From contig PABA01000094.1 in NCBI GenBank assembly GCA_002699025.1, positions 1-35,706 of the forward strand: a stretch of DNA of 35,706 nt, in the 5' to 3' direction. Numbering within the stretch: position 1 is the first letter of the stretch; each line of letters starts with the position of its first letter. The DNA comes from Sandaracinus sp. GTDB taxonomy: Bacteria; Myxococcota_A; Polyangia; Polyangiales; Houyiibacteriaceae. The translations under genes were made by a program, and so were the position numbers. Positions 7,431-15,191 of the stretch are shown piece after piece. The notes under the pieces were generated by a model, which saw nothing but the letters and a program-made list of their open reading frames with translations, did no database searches and was not told the origin of the DNA.

Positions 7431-8741
7431 CTAGGCGCGTTCGGGCGGCGGAGCAAGCGGGCCCGGCGCCGCCCCGACGCCGACCGCCCGGGCGGCGACG
7501 CGGAGCTCGACCCGCGCGCCCCGCGCCCCCCCGGAGAGTCGTCGCACGCTCACCTCACCGCCGTGCGCGTGCGCGATGCGCCGGACCAGCGCGAGGCCGA
7601 GGCCCAGGCTGGGGTGCCGCCCGCTGCCTTCGCGCACGAAGGGATCGAAGGCCTCCTCGCCGAAGCCGGCGCCGTGGTCGTCGACCTCGAAGACCACCTC
7701 GTCCCCCGCGCTCCGCACGCCGAGGCGCGCGAGGCCCTCGCCGTGGCGCTCGGCGTTCTCGAGGAGGTTCGCGAGCGCGCGGCCCAGCAGCGTGGGATCG
7801 CCGACGGCGCGCACGGGGGCCGGCGCGTCGAGGCGCTCGGCGGGCAGATCGAGGCGCGTCAGGGCGCGGGCGGCGAGGTCGACGAGGTCGAGGTCCCGCG
7901 CGTCGAGGGTCTCGAACTCCAGGCGCGAGCGGGCCAGGAGCTCGCCGACGAGCCGGTCCATCTCGACGACCTCGCGCTCGAGCTCGTCGATGGCCGCGTC
8001 GTCGAGCTGCCCCTCGCGGGCGAGCTCGAGGAGGAGGCGCACGTGCCCGAGGGGCGTGCGGAGCTCGTGGGTGACGCCGGCGAGGAGCTCCTTCTGGTCG
8101 CGGATCTGGGCCTCGATGCGATCGGCCATGCGGTTCAGGGTCTGGCCGAGGACGGCGGCCTCGCCGCGCGGCTTGCCGCGGAAACGCACGCGGGCGTCGA
8201 GGTCGCCCTCGCCGATCGCCTCGGCGACGCGGCGGAGGTGCCGGAGCGGGCGCGAGAGCCGGCGAGCGAGGGCGCCGCTGAGGCCGGCGAGCACGACGAC
8301 GGCCGCGAGGAGCGCCAGGATCATCTTCCCGGCGATCGGCGGCGGCGGCGGCGGGCAGAGCCGGAGGAAGCCGTGGGGTGGCACCTCGACCCGATGCGTG
8401 TGGGGGCAGCGCTCTCCCCGCATCGGCTCGACGACCCGGCCGCGACGATCGTAGAGGGCGACGCCCACGCCGAGGTCGCGCTGGGCGGCGTCGAGGAGCT
8501 CGCGCCGCGCGCCCGGGCGGTCCCAGACGGCGGCGAAACGGCCGGCGAAGAAGCGCTCGACCCGGTGCATGCCGTGCTCCCAGCGGTCGCCGCCGGCGGC
8601 CCGGAAGACCAGCCCCACGGTCAGGGCGGTCGCGACGATGGCCACGAGGAACCACGCGAAGAGCACCCCGCGGAGGCTCCCCCGTGGGCGGCCTCGGCAC
8701 CCCCGGCGGGAGCGGCCGCAGCGTGGGGCGCCGCGCTTCAT
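7431..8741 (-). CDS. Sensor histidine kinase (CpxA-like, HAMP-HisKA-HATPase)
   Basis: This 436-residue membrane kinase has a basic N-terminus, TM1 at about 24-46, a periplasmic region of about 90 residues, TM2 at about 137-158, HAMP at about 159-212, and HisKA with phospho-acceptor H225 in THELRTPL. A HATPase follows, with an N-box (LLENAERHG), a G1 box (DDHGAGF) and a G2 box (GLGLALVRRIAHAHGG). The periplasmic loop ends in a Cys/His cluster (CPHTH, then PPHG, then LCP and a run of prolines before TM2), which could bind a metal. Its ATG overlaps the response-regulator stop by 4 bases. The likely partner is that regulator. The upstream His-rich Spy/CpxP-like gene suggests sensing of envelope stress or metal, and that part is inference. 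Confidence 0.94.
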   Translation of the reverse strand: MKRGAPRCGRSRRGCRGRPRGSLRGVLFAWFLVAIVATALTVGLVFRAAGGDRWEHGMHRVERFFAGRFAAVWDRPGARRELLDAAQRDLGVGVALYDRRGRVVEPMRGERCPHTHRVEVPPHGFLRLCPPPPPPIAGKMILALLAAVVVLAGLSGALARRLSRPLRHLRRVAEAIGEGDLDARVRFRGKPRGEAAVLGQTLNRMADRIEAQIRDQKELLAGVTHELRTPLGHVRLLLELAREGQLDDAAIDELEREVVEMDRLVGELLARSRLEFETLDARDLDLVDLAARALTRLDLPAERLDAPAPVRAVGDPTLLGRALANLLENAERHGEGLARLGVRSAGDEVVFEVDDHGAGFGEEAFDPFVREGSGRHPSLGLGLALVRRIAHAHGGEVSVRRLSGGARGARVELRVAARAVGVGAAPGPLAPPPERA

Positions 8742-9433
8742 GGGGCGGCCTCCTCGTGGGAGGCGGCGAGCACGTAGCCGACGCCGCGCACGGTCTGGAT
8801 GCGCCGCGGCCGGCGCGGGTCGTCGCCGAGCTTCTTGCGGAGCTTCGAGATGTGCACGTCGACCGTGCGCTCGCCGACCACCTCGTCGCGCCCCGCTTCG
8901 GCGAGGAGCGCGGTCCGCGGCACGACCCGGCCGGCGCGGCGGAGCAGGGCGACGAGGATGTCGAACTCGATGCCCGTGAGGTGCACCTCCTCGCCGTCGA
9001 CGGTGACGCGCCGCGCCTCGACCTCCACGACGACGCCGTCGGCCGAGAGCCGCTCGCTCGCGAGCCCGGGGCGCAGGCGCCGGAGCACGGCCCGAAGGCG
9101 CGCGAGGAGCTCGCGCGGCGAGAAGGGCTTGGGGACGTAGTCGTCGGCGCCGAGCTCGAGGCCGACGACCCGGTCGGCCTCGTCCCCGCGGGCCGTGAGC
9201 ATGAGCACCGGGATGGCGCTCGTCTGGCGGATGCGTCGGAGCACCTCGAGCCCGTCCATGCCCGGCATCATCACGTCGAGGAAGACGGCGTCGTAGGCGC
9301 CCTCGGCGATCATGGCCAGCCCGCGCCCCCCGTCGGGGGCGTAGTCCAGGCTCACGTCGTGCTGCCGGAGGTACTTCTCGAGCAGCTCGTGGAGCCGGGC
9401 GTCGTCGTCGACGAGGAGGGCGCGGGTGGCCAT
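8738..9433 (-). CDS. OmpR/PhoB-family response regulator (CpxR-like)
   Basis: This 231-residue regulator has a complete receiver domain: acidic pocket VDDD at 8-11, phospho-acceptor D53 (FLDVMMPGMDG), T80 (MLTA) and K102 (YVPKPF). A winged-helix DNA-binding domain follows from about residue 130, with the transactivation-loop and wing signature TVDVHISKLRKKLGDD then TVRGVGYVL. It is co-transcribed with the kinase (4-base overlap), and the His-rich small gene ends 12 bases upstream. OmpR-family members bind direct repeats with a spacing near 10 bases. One such repeat, GTGAA-N5-GTGAA, lies ahead of the first gene of this cluster. Confidence 0.95.
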   Translation of the reverse strand: MATRALLVDDDARLHELLEKYLRQHDVSLDYAPDGGRGLAMIAEGAYDAVFLDVMMPGMDGLEVLRRIRQTSAIPVLMLTARGDEADRVVGLELGADDYVPKPFSPRELLARLRAVLRRLRPGLASERLSADGVVVEVEARRVTVDGEEVHLTGIEFDILVALLRRAGRVVPRTALLAEAGRDEVVGERTVDVHISKLRKKLGDDPRRPRRIQTVRGVGYVLAASHEEAAP

Positions 9434-9445
9434 GGCGCGCGGATC

Positions 9446-9778
9446 CTACTCGCCGGGCGCCGGCGGGGCCGGTCGGCGGTCGGGCGGCGGGTGGCGCGGG
9501 TGGCGCCGATGGGGCGGCGGGTGGTGCGGGCGGCGGTGGCGACGCCCGCGGCGGGCGCGCTCCTCGCCGTGCGCGTGAGGCGGGCGCGCTTCGGGCGGCG
9601 GCGCGTGGGGGGCTTCGTCGGCCTCGAGCTCGCGGGCCGCCTCGAGGCAGACCTGGGCGACGTGGCGCTCGAAGTGGGCGCGGCGGTGGCGGTGGTGGTG
9701 ATGCAGGCTGGCGAAGCCGGCGCCGAAGCCGCCGACCGTGCCGACGGAGAGCAGGGCGAGGAGGATGTTGCGCTTCAT
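9446..9778 (-). CDS. Small secreted or membrane-anchored His-rich protein
   Basis: This protein of 110 residues belongs to no family I recognise. It begins with a lysine/arginine pair and a hydrophobic stretch (MKRNILLALLSVGTVGGFGAG), either a signal peptide or an anchor. Right after it come a run of four His at 26-29 and further His at 31, 35 and 39, with one Cys at 44. The C-terminal half is almost entirely His, Arg and Pro. The composition suggests metal binding in the periplasm. The gene sits between the Spy/CpxP-like gene (43 bases upstream) and the response regulator (12 bases downstream), all on the same strand, so it is probably part of the signalling operon. The Pro/Arg/His-rich tail could partly reflect GC-rich frame bias, so the real protein function is uncertain. 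Confidence 0.7.
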   Translation of the reverse strand: MKRNILLALLSVGTVGGFGAGFASLHHHHRHRRAHFERHVAQVCLEAARELEADEAPHAPPPEARPPHAHGEERARRGRRHRRPHHPPPHRRHPRHPPPDRRPAPPAPGE

Positions 9779-9821
9779 GGGATGGTTCCTGGGTAGGGGA
9801 GAGAGGGGGGAGGGCGGCCGC

Positions 9822-10364
9822 TCAGCGATAAGGGCCGAAGCCTCGGCCGGGGCGGCGCGGGGGGGCGAAGGGGAAGGCGCCGCGGCGGCCGCGCCGACGG
9901 AGGAAGGAGGCGAGCTCCTTGCGCTGATCCTCGTCGAGGGCCTCGTGGATGCGGCGGAGCGCCTCCTTGAGGGCCACCCGCGTGCGGGCGAGCTGGGCGT
10001 CCTGGGCGTCGAAGCGCGCGTCGAGCGGGGCCTCGTCGAAGAGCTCGCCCTTCAGGGTCTCCGAGGCGCTCCGCGGGAGATCGCGCAGCTGCCCGCCGAG
10101 ATCCCAGGCCTCGTCCATGAAGTCGCGGACGGCCGCGCGGATCTCCTTCTCCTGGCCCGGCGTGGTGTCGAGGCGCTCGAAGAGCCGATGCATCCAGCGG
10201 TGTGGGCCGCGGCCGTGGCGCGCCCACGGGGGGCCGCCGTGACCGTGGTGGTGGTGGTGATGGTGGCCGCAGTCGCCGCCGTGGAAGCGGCCGGCGCAGC
10301 GCCCCTTCCGGAGCACGCTGATGAGGCCGACGAGGCTGGCGAAGCCGATGACGAATCCGAACAT
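9822..10364 (-). CDS. Spy/CpxP-like periplasmic protein with His cluster (heavy-metal sensor type)
   Basis: This is a 180-residue protein. The ATG at 10364 is preceded by a strong ribosome binding site (AGGAGG, about 7 bases away), and a hydrophobic N-terminus follows (MFGFVIGFASLVGLISVL). Seven consecutive His occupy residues 34-40, with Cys at 23 and 32 and more His up to 59. The rest is a helical hairpin with LTxxQ-type motifs in modified form, TTPGQ at 67-71 and LDEDQ at 143-147. That is the signature of Spy/CpxP/CnrX proteins, which act as periplasmic chaperones or as inhibitory partners of sensor kinases. It is first in a probable operon with a His-rich small protein, an OmpR regulator and a kinase. 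A longer reading frame from 12827 overlaps other genes and is rejected. Confidence 0.85.
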   Translation of the reverse strand: MFGFVIGFASLVGLISVLRKGRCAGRFHGGDCGHHHHHHHGHGGPPWARHGRGPHRWMHRLFERLDTTPGQEKEIRAAVRDFMDEAWDLGGQLRDLPRSASETLKGELFDEAPLDARFDAQDAQLARTRVALKEALRRIHEALDEDQRKELASFLRRRGRRGAFPFAPPRRPGRGFGPYR

Positions 10365-10432
10365 GAGAGGGACCTCCTGGGTGTGGCCCTCTCTTCGTGC
10401 GGCGCGCGCATGAAGCTTCTGTGGGGGGCTTC

Positions 10433-10447
10433 GTGAAGAAGTGTGAA
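10433..10447. promoter_or_regulatory. Candidate CpxR/OmpR-type direct-repeat box
   Basis: GTGAA (10433-10437) and GTGAA (10443-10447) are separated by exactly 5 bases, a 10-base period. E. coli CpxR recognises GTAAA-N5-GTAAA, so both the spacing and four of the five bases agree. The box lies 69 bases upstream of the Spy/CpxP-like start and 89 bases upstream of the divergent secreted-protein gene. It would suit autoregulation of the Cpx-like operon. This is inference from the pattern. Confidence 0.4.
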
Positions 10448-10535
10448 GAGGCGACGCGGGCGCCTCCGGGGGCCCCGCCCTGGAAATCCCGGCCCGGCCT
10501 TGATGCCGGCGCCCGCCTGGGGCACCACACGCCCG

Positions 10536-12764
10536 ATGCGATCGTTCCCGACCGCCGCCCTCGTGGCGCTGGCCCTGGCCGCCCCGGCCGCGCCCGCCGC
10601 CGCGCAGTCCTCGAACCCGCGCTGCTTCGGCGGCGACGCCGTCCGCGCCGCGCCGCTCACCCTCGGCGAGCCCGTCGCCGTCGGCGGCGTCTGCGAGTAC
10701 GCGCGCGATCCGGACGGCCCCTACCGCCCGCTGAACGATCGCAGCTCGATCACCGCGCTCCTCGACGGCCTCGGCTGGACCGGTGAGGGCTCGACCACCG
10801 TCTACGGCCGCCGCCGCGACACCCCCGAGGAGGTCGCGAGCGTCTTCGTCGACCACTGCACGGACTACCTGCTGCAACCCGGCGGCGCCTTCGCCGTCGG
10901 CCCCGGGGACGCGCCGGGGACCCTCCGCGTGCGCCGCGCCTCGAGCCGCTGCGGCGCGGCGGCCCTCTCGCTCCGCTTCCAATGCCTCGCCTCCTCCGGC
11001 CCCGGCGAGCGCAGCCTCGCCGCCGGCGCGACCACCCTCGAGCTCCCCGAGTGCACGAGCGGCTGGGTCGTCGAGGCCCGCGCCGGTGACGCGCCGCCGT
11101 ACCCGCTCGGCCGCGTGCAGGCCGGCGGCGAGACCCCGCTCCAGGCCTGGTTCGGCCGCGGGGACGCGCCGCCGCTCTTCCAGCCCGACTGGCAGGGCGA
11201 GCAGGGCCTCCGCTTCCGCGCCACGGGCGACGACGACCTCTGGGCCGAGCTCCGCACCGCCTTCGCCGCGGGCGCCGCTCGCCTGGTGCGCCTCCAGGGC
11301 GCCACGGCCCGGAGCGCCTGCGCCGGCGAGGGCGAGGAGGTCCCCGTGGTCGTCACCGGCAGCGGCCTGGCCTTCGACGAGGGCTGGCTCGCCGGCGAGA
11401 TGCGGGGCGCCTACGGCGAGGATGGGCTCCGGGTCGCGCCGGGGCTCGGCCGGCTGAAGGCGCTCGCCGACGGCCTCCACCTCTGCCTCGCGCCGAGCTA
11501 CGGCGTGCGCGGCGCGCAGCAGGCCCGCGGCCAGAGCTTCGCCCAGGTCGCCCGCACCGCCGAGCTCGCCGAGCGCTTCGAGAGCGCCGAGCTCTGCCTC
11601 GACCACGCCCGGGTCCGCGTCACCCCCGGCGGCACCACCAGCGAGCCCGGCGAGCGCCAGTGCGTCTCGGTCGCGGCCGACGCCGCCCCGCCCGTGCTCG
11701 CCGCCGTCGTGGGCGCCACGGTCTCGGTGCCCGAGGGCGCGCTCCTCTGCAACGGCCGCGAGGACGTCGAGGCCAGCGAGGCCGGCTACACCCCCGGCCG
11801 CGGCTTCTACGACGTGCGCGTCGCCACCCGCGGCGGCTGCCGCACGCTCCAGGCCGCGTCGCTCGCGCGCCTCGCCGTCGTCGACCCGGCCATCGACTGG
11901 ATCCCTGCCGGCGTGGAGCGCGACGACCCCGAGGAGGGCGAGGGCCCGCTCGCCTGGCGCGGCATCCCCGTGGACGACCCGCAGACCTTCGCGCGCGTGC
12001 GCCGCCGGGACGCGCTCCGCTTCCGCATGACCACGCCCGAGGGCTTCGCGAGCGCCTGGAACCACCCGGGCCAGGGCGCGCCCACGGCCGTCTCCCAGTT
12101 CGCGCCCGTCGTGACCGGCGAGCCCGGCGAGTACGGCCACGCCCGGCCGCCCGCTTTCTCGACGCGCATCACCACCGAGGAGGCCTGCCCGCTCGTCCAA
12201 GCGACCGGAGTCGAGGAGGGCGAGGAGGGCGAGGAGCAGGCCGAGGGCCCCGAGCTCCTCGGCTCCCAGGACGCCCTCGTCGATCAGCGCGTCTTCACCC
12301 ACCTCGTCCTCGACGACGGCCGCCAGCCCCGCTGCGTCGCCGTCGCCGCCTTCCGCGCCTGGGAGCCGCGCGTCGTCGCGAACGTCGGCCGCTCCGAGCG
12401 CCGCCAGTTCCGCCTGGGCCTCCTCGGCGACGCCCGCGTCGGCGTCTTCTTCAGCAAGCCCGAGCCCGGCGCCATCGGCGTCGCCTGGCCGCTCCTCTAC
12501 GCCGACCTCCACCTGAACGCCGGCTTCGTCTTCGAGGCCTCCATCCCCGTCACCGCGGCCATCTCCTGGGAGGACGGCGGCGGCAGCCGCGTCGGTCCGG
12601 CGCTCATGCTCGCCATGAATTGGGGCTGGCCCGAGGTCGCCCCGCGCCTGCTCACCTTCGCCTTCCTCATCAACACCCCCTGGCCGAACGACCAGGACGA
12701 GATCTGGAGCTTCTTCGCCGGCGTGAACCTCTCCTCGCTCATCGATCTGCTCGGGGGCCGCTGA
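10536..12764 (+). CDS. Unknown secreted protein, 742 residues
   Basis: I do not recognise the family. The ATG at 10536 directly precedes a clear signal peptide (MRSFPTAALVALALAAPAA, cleavage likely after PAAAQ). An earlier in-frame ATG at 10443 would bury that signal behind 31 residues. The mature part is rich in Gly, Ala, Glu and paired Cys, with a Glu/Gly-rich insert (VEEGEEGEEQAEG) near residue 560. The last 110 residues have alternating hydrophobic patterns and end ASIPVTAAISWEDGGG, then FFAGVNLSSLIDLLGG. This resembles an outer-membrane beta-barrel or surface-anchoring end, but that is weak. The next gene starts 1 base after the stop, so the two are probably made and used together. Confidence 0.8.
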   Translation: MRSFPTAALVALALAAPAAPAAAQSSNPRCFGGDAVRAAPLTLGEPVAVGGVCEYARDPDGPYRPLNDRSSITALLDGLGWTGEGSTTVYGRRRDTPEEVASVFVDHCTDYLLQPGGAFAVGPGDAPGTLRVRRASSRCGAAALSLRFQCLASSGPGERSLAAGATTLELPECTSGWVVEARAGDAPPYPLGRVQAGGETPLQAWFGRGDAPPLFQPDWQGEQGLRFRATGDDDLWAELRTAFAAGAARLVRLQGATARSACAGEGEEVPVVVTGSGLAFDEGWLAGEMRGAYGEDGLRVAPGLGRLKALADGLHLCLAPSYGVRGAQQARGQSFAQVARTAELAERFESAELCLDHARVRVTPGGTTSEPGERQCVSVAADAAPPVLAAVVGATVSVPEGALLCNGREDVEASEAGYTPGRGFYDVRVATRGGCRTLQAASLARLAVVDPAIDWIPAGVERDDPEEGEGPLAWRGIPVDDPQTFARVRRRDALRFRMTTPEGFASAWNHPGQGAPTAVSQFAPVVTGEPGEYGHARPPAFSTRITTEEACPLVQATGVEEGEEGEEQAEGPELLGSQDALVDQRVFTHLVLDDGRQPRCVAVAAFRAWEPRVVANVGRSERRQFRLGLLGDARVGVFFSKPEPGAIGVAWPLLYADLHLNAGFVFEASIPVTAAISWEDGGGSRVGPALMLAMNWGWPEVAPRLLTFAFLINTPWPNDQDEIWSFFAGVNLSSLIDLLGGR

Positions 12765-12765
12765 G

Positions 12766-13830
12766 ATGCGCCTCGCCCTCGTCCTCGCGCTCCTCGCCGG
12801 CCGCCTCTCGCCCTGCGGCGGCACCACCTACCAGGCCCAATCGGGCACGACGACGCCCGCCCTCGAGCCGGCCCCGGCGCCCTCCGATCCCGCCCCCGTC
12901 GCGCGCATCCAGGAGCTCGAGCGGCGCTGCCGGAGCACCATCCCCGCGACCACCTTCCAGGACGCCGCCGAGGCGCTCAGCCGCGTGCGCGCGGCCATCG
13001 GGCGCATGTGCTCCATCGAGCTGATCGGCGACACGCCGCTCCAATGGATCGTGAGCTGCGGCTCGGACGACCTCTTCGCGAGCGGGCGCCACACCTTCGA
13101 CCAGGCCACCGAGTGCGAGGGCGGCGACAGCGCCTTCGAGTGCCTCGGCGCGGGCCTCCGGGAGATGGCGAGCCACCTCGAGCACGTGGACGTCGCCGTC
13201 ATCGGGCACGTGGACCTCCAGCTCCCGCGCGACCGGGCGCTGAGCTGCGAAGAGCTGCTCGCCGAGGGCTGGGCGACGCCGCCCTGGGCGGGGCGCATCC
13301 GCGGGCGCATGCGCGATCGGGAGGCGGCCAACGATCGGCTCGCCTGGTGCCGCGCGGCCCGGGCGGCGGCGGCGGTGAAGAGCGGCCTCGGCCCCGGCGC
13401 GCCGGTGCGCACGACGGCCGTGGGCGCCTCGTCGAGCTGGCTCCGCGGGCTGCTCCCGGACCCGAGCGCCGAGGGCGCGACCTGCCCGGCGCCGGTGGGC
13501 GAGGACGACGAGCCGGCCGAGGGCAAGTGCCAGGCGGCGCGGCGCGTCGACGTGCTCGTGCGCCTCGAGGCCGAGCCGAGCCAGGCGAGCACCGAGTGCA
13601 CGCGGGAAGGCAACTCGCCCGCGGACGTCCTCTACTGCCTCGAGGAGTGCGCCGCCCGGCCGGAGCAGAGCCAGTCGGCGCTCGCGAACCCGAGCGCCTT
13701 CTTCGGCCCGGGGGGCACGAGCGAGGTGCGCCCGCGCCGCGGCTGGTACCTGACGCGGAGCCGCGGCGCGCCGGCCGTGGATCTCGACTCCGTGCTGCGC
13801 CGCTTCGGCGTGGCGCCCAGCGAGGGATGA
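12766..13830 (+). CDS. Divergent OmpA-like (peptidoglycan-associated) secreted protein
   Basis: This 354-residue protein has an N-terminal hydrophobic leader (MRLALVLALLAGRLSPCGG). Cys17 could be lipidated, but the lipobox is poor. Later segments follow the order of the OmpA C-terminal domain: VDVAVIGHVDLQL for the GH-x-D strand, NDRLAWCRAARAAAAVKSGL for the N-x-x-L-x-x-x-RA helix with its Arg, an A-V-G-A turn, and CQAARRVDVLVRLE for the closing RRV strand. That domain binds diaminopimelate in peptidoglycan. A Cys-rich, Glu-rich insertion of about 30 residues precedes the last strand. The gene starts 1 base after the unknown secreted protein, and its stop overlaps the next gene by 4 bases. 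The match is by pattern only and should be checked by structure prediction. Confidence 0.75.
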   Translation: MRLALVLALLAGRLSPCGGTTYQAQSGTTTPALEPAPAPSDPAPVARIQELERRCRSTIPATTFQDAAEALSRVRAAIGRMCSIELIGDTPLQWIVSCGSDDLFASGRHTFDQATECEGGDSAFECLGAGLREMASHLEHVDVAVIGHVDLQLPRDRALSCEELLAEGWATPPWAGRIRGRMRDREAANDRLAWCRAARAAAAVKSGLGPGAPVRTTAVGASSSWLRGLLPDPSAEGATCPAPVGEDDEPAEGKCQAARRVDVLVRLEAEPSQASTECTREGNSPADVLYCLEECAARPEQSQSALANPSAFFGPGGTSEVRPRRGWYLTRSRGAPAVDLDSVLRRFGVAPSEG

Positions 13831-14531
13831 GCGCGCCGACCAAGGCCGCCCTCCGGGAGGCCGGCTGGCAGGCGATCCGCGACGCCGGCGCGAAGCGCTT
13901 CCCGGGCGTCGAGGGGCGCATCCCCAACTTCGTCGGCGCCGAGGCCGCGGCCACGCGCCTGAGCCAGACGCCCGAGTGGGAGGCGGCCGAGGCGCTGAAG
14001 TGCAACCCGGACGCGCCCCAGCGGCCCGTGCGCCACGCCGCGCTGAAGGCCGGCAAGCGCGTCTACATGGCCGTGCCCCGCCTCCGCGAGACGAAGCCCT
14101 TCCTCTTGCTCGACCCGGCGCGGCTCGACGACCCCTGGCGCGCCTCGTCGATCCGCGGCGCGGGGGAGGTCGGCGTGCCCGTCGGGCTCGAGGAGGTGGA
14201 GCCGCTCGCGCTGATCGTCACCGGCTGCGTGGTCATCGGCGCGCGCGGCGAGCGGGTGGGGAAGGGCGGCGGCTACAGCGACCTCGAGTGGGGCGTGCTG
14301 GCGGACGCCGGCAAGGTCGGCGAGGGCACGGTGATCGCGAGCACCGCCCACGCGTGCCAGCGCGTCGAGGCGGCCCCGCGCGAGGCCTGGGACATCGCCC
14401 TCGATCTCCTCGCCACGCCCGAGGCGCTCCATCGCTTCGCGCGCCTCCCCCGCCCGCCCGGCATCCTCTGGGACGCGCTCGACCCCGAGCGCCGTGCCGC
14501 CATCCCCGTCCTCGCCGAGCGCGCCCCCTGA
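13827..14531 (+). CDS. 5-formyltetrahydrofolate cyclo-ligase-like protein (MTHFSD-type)
   Basis: This is a 234-residue protein. The sequence follows the longer branch of the 5-FCL family: RIPNFVGAEAAATRL near residue 31, CNPDAPQRPVRHAALKAGK near 59, a FLLLDP strand, and the phosphate-binding glycine motif GKGGGYSD at 145-152, which matches the G-R-G-G-G-Y-Y-D box. The enzyme uses ATP to convert 5-formyl-THF into 5,10-methenyl-THF in the cytosol. Members of this branch may have other substrates. The ATG overlaps the OmpA-like stop by 4 bases. Translational coupling of a folate enzyme to envelope genes is odd and may just reflect compact packing. A longer frame from 13008 lies over the OmpA-like gene and is not used. 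Confidence 0.88.
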   Translation: MSAPTKAALREAGWQAIRDAGAKRFPGVEGRIPNFVGAEAAATRLSQTPEWEAAEALKCNPDAPQRPVRHAALKAGKRVYMAVPRLRETKPFLLLDPARLDDPWRASSIRGAGEVGVPVGLEEVEPLALIVTGCVVIGARGERVGKGGGYSDLEWGVLADAGKVGEGTVIASTAHACQRVEAAPREAWDIALDLLATPEALHRFARLPRPPGILWDALDPERRAAIPVLAERAP

Positions 14532-14533
14532 AC

Positions 14534-14718
14534 GGCGCGCCTCCTCGGACCGACGGGCTCGCGGCTCGGCGTCGGTGAGCCACTCGTCGGCCCGGGGAGC
14601 GGCGTGCCTCCTCGGACCGACGGGCTCGCGGCTCGGCGTCGGTGAGCCACTCGGCCGGGCCGGGGAGCGGCGTGCCTCCTCGGACCGACGGGCTCGCGGC
14701 TCGGCGTCGCTGAGCAAC
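14534..14718. repeat. 67/68-base direct tandem repeat, 2.8 units
   Basis: Units start at 14534, 14601 and 14669. Each has a near-identical core of about 50 bases (GGCGTGCCTCCTCGG onward to GGTGAGCCACTCG) and a variable spacer of about 16 bases. The core holds a dyad, CCGACG...CGTCGG, with a GC-rich loop. It occupies most of the 234-base gap after the 5-FCL-like gene and ahead of the small membrane protein. No coding use is likely. It could be a transcription attenuator or a mobile palindromic repeat. Confidence 0.85.
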
Positions 14719-14765
14719 CCGGGCGTCCCCGGGGCGAGCAGGAAGCCATTCTCAGGAGGTTTCCC

Positions 14766-15191
14766 GTGCCCGATCCGAACGTGCTCCTCGGCCTCGTCCC
14801 GCTCCTCGGGACGACCTTCCTCTTCCACCTCGCCGCCGCCCCGATGATCGTCGGCCATCTCGAGCCCCGCGCCGAGACCGGCTGGCGCGCCGCGGGCCTC
14901 GTCGCCGCTGGCATGCTCGGAGCGGCGCTGGTCGCGCTCTTCGTCGCCCCCCAGGCCGGCACCGCCATCGCGCTGCTCGTCTCGCTCGCGCTCCAGCTCC
15001 TCGTGCTCGCCCGGGGCTTCCGCATCGGCGCGGGCCTCGCGTTCGGCGTCATGGTGTTGCTCCGCCTCGCCGAGGCGGCGGTCGGCATCCTCGCGCTCGC
15101 GCACCCGCTGATTCCGATCCTCGTCGCCCTCGTCCTGCTCGCCGTCCGCGTCGCGAAGCGCCGCGCCATCCGCTACCCGGGGGCGGCGTGA
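14766..15191 (+). CDS. Small integral membrane protein, function unknown
   Basis: This is a 141-residue protein. The GTG start at 14766 is supported by an ideal ribosome binding site, AGGAGG at 14754-14759, 6 bases upstream. The sequence is nearly all hydrophobic, with four predicted membrane spans at about residues 5-27, 42-62, 66-84 and 90-127 (the last possibly two helices), and it ends with a basic cytoplasmic tail (RVAKRRAIRYPG). I recognise no family motif. Its stop overlaps the next start by 4 bases (GTGA), so it is coupled to the Cys-cluster protein. Confidence 0.85.
   Translation: MPDPNVLLGLVPLLGTTFLFHLAAAPMIVGHLEPRAETGWRAAGLVAAGMLGAALVALFVAPQAGTAIALLVSLALQLLVLARGFRIGAGLAFGVMVLLRLAEAAVGILALAHPLIPILVALVLLAVRVAKRRAIRYPGAA

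Noticed and set aside
9822-12827. Minus-strand frame of 1001 codons
   Set aside because: Only its last 180 codons, from 10364, form the CpxP-like gene. The rest is the shadow of the 742-residue plus-strand gene, which has a signal peptide.
14534-14718. CRISPR array
   Set aside because: The spacers of about 16 bases are too short and similar to each other, only three units exist and there is no cas gene.
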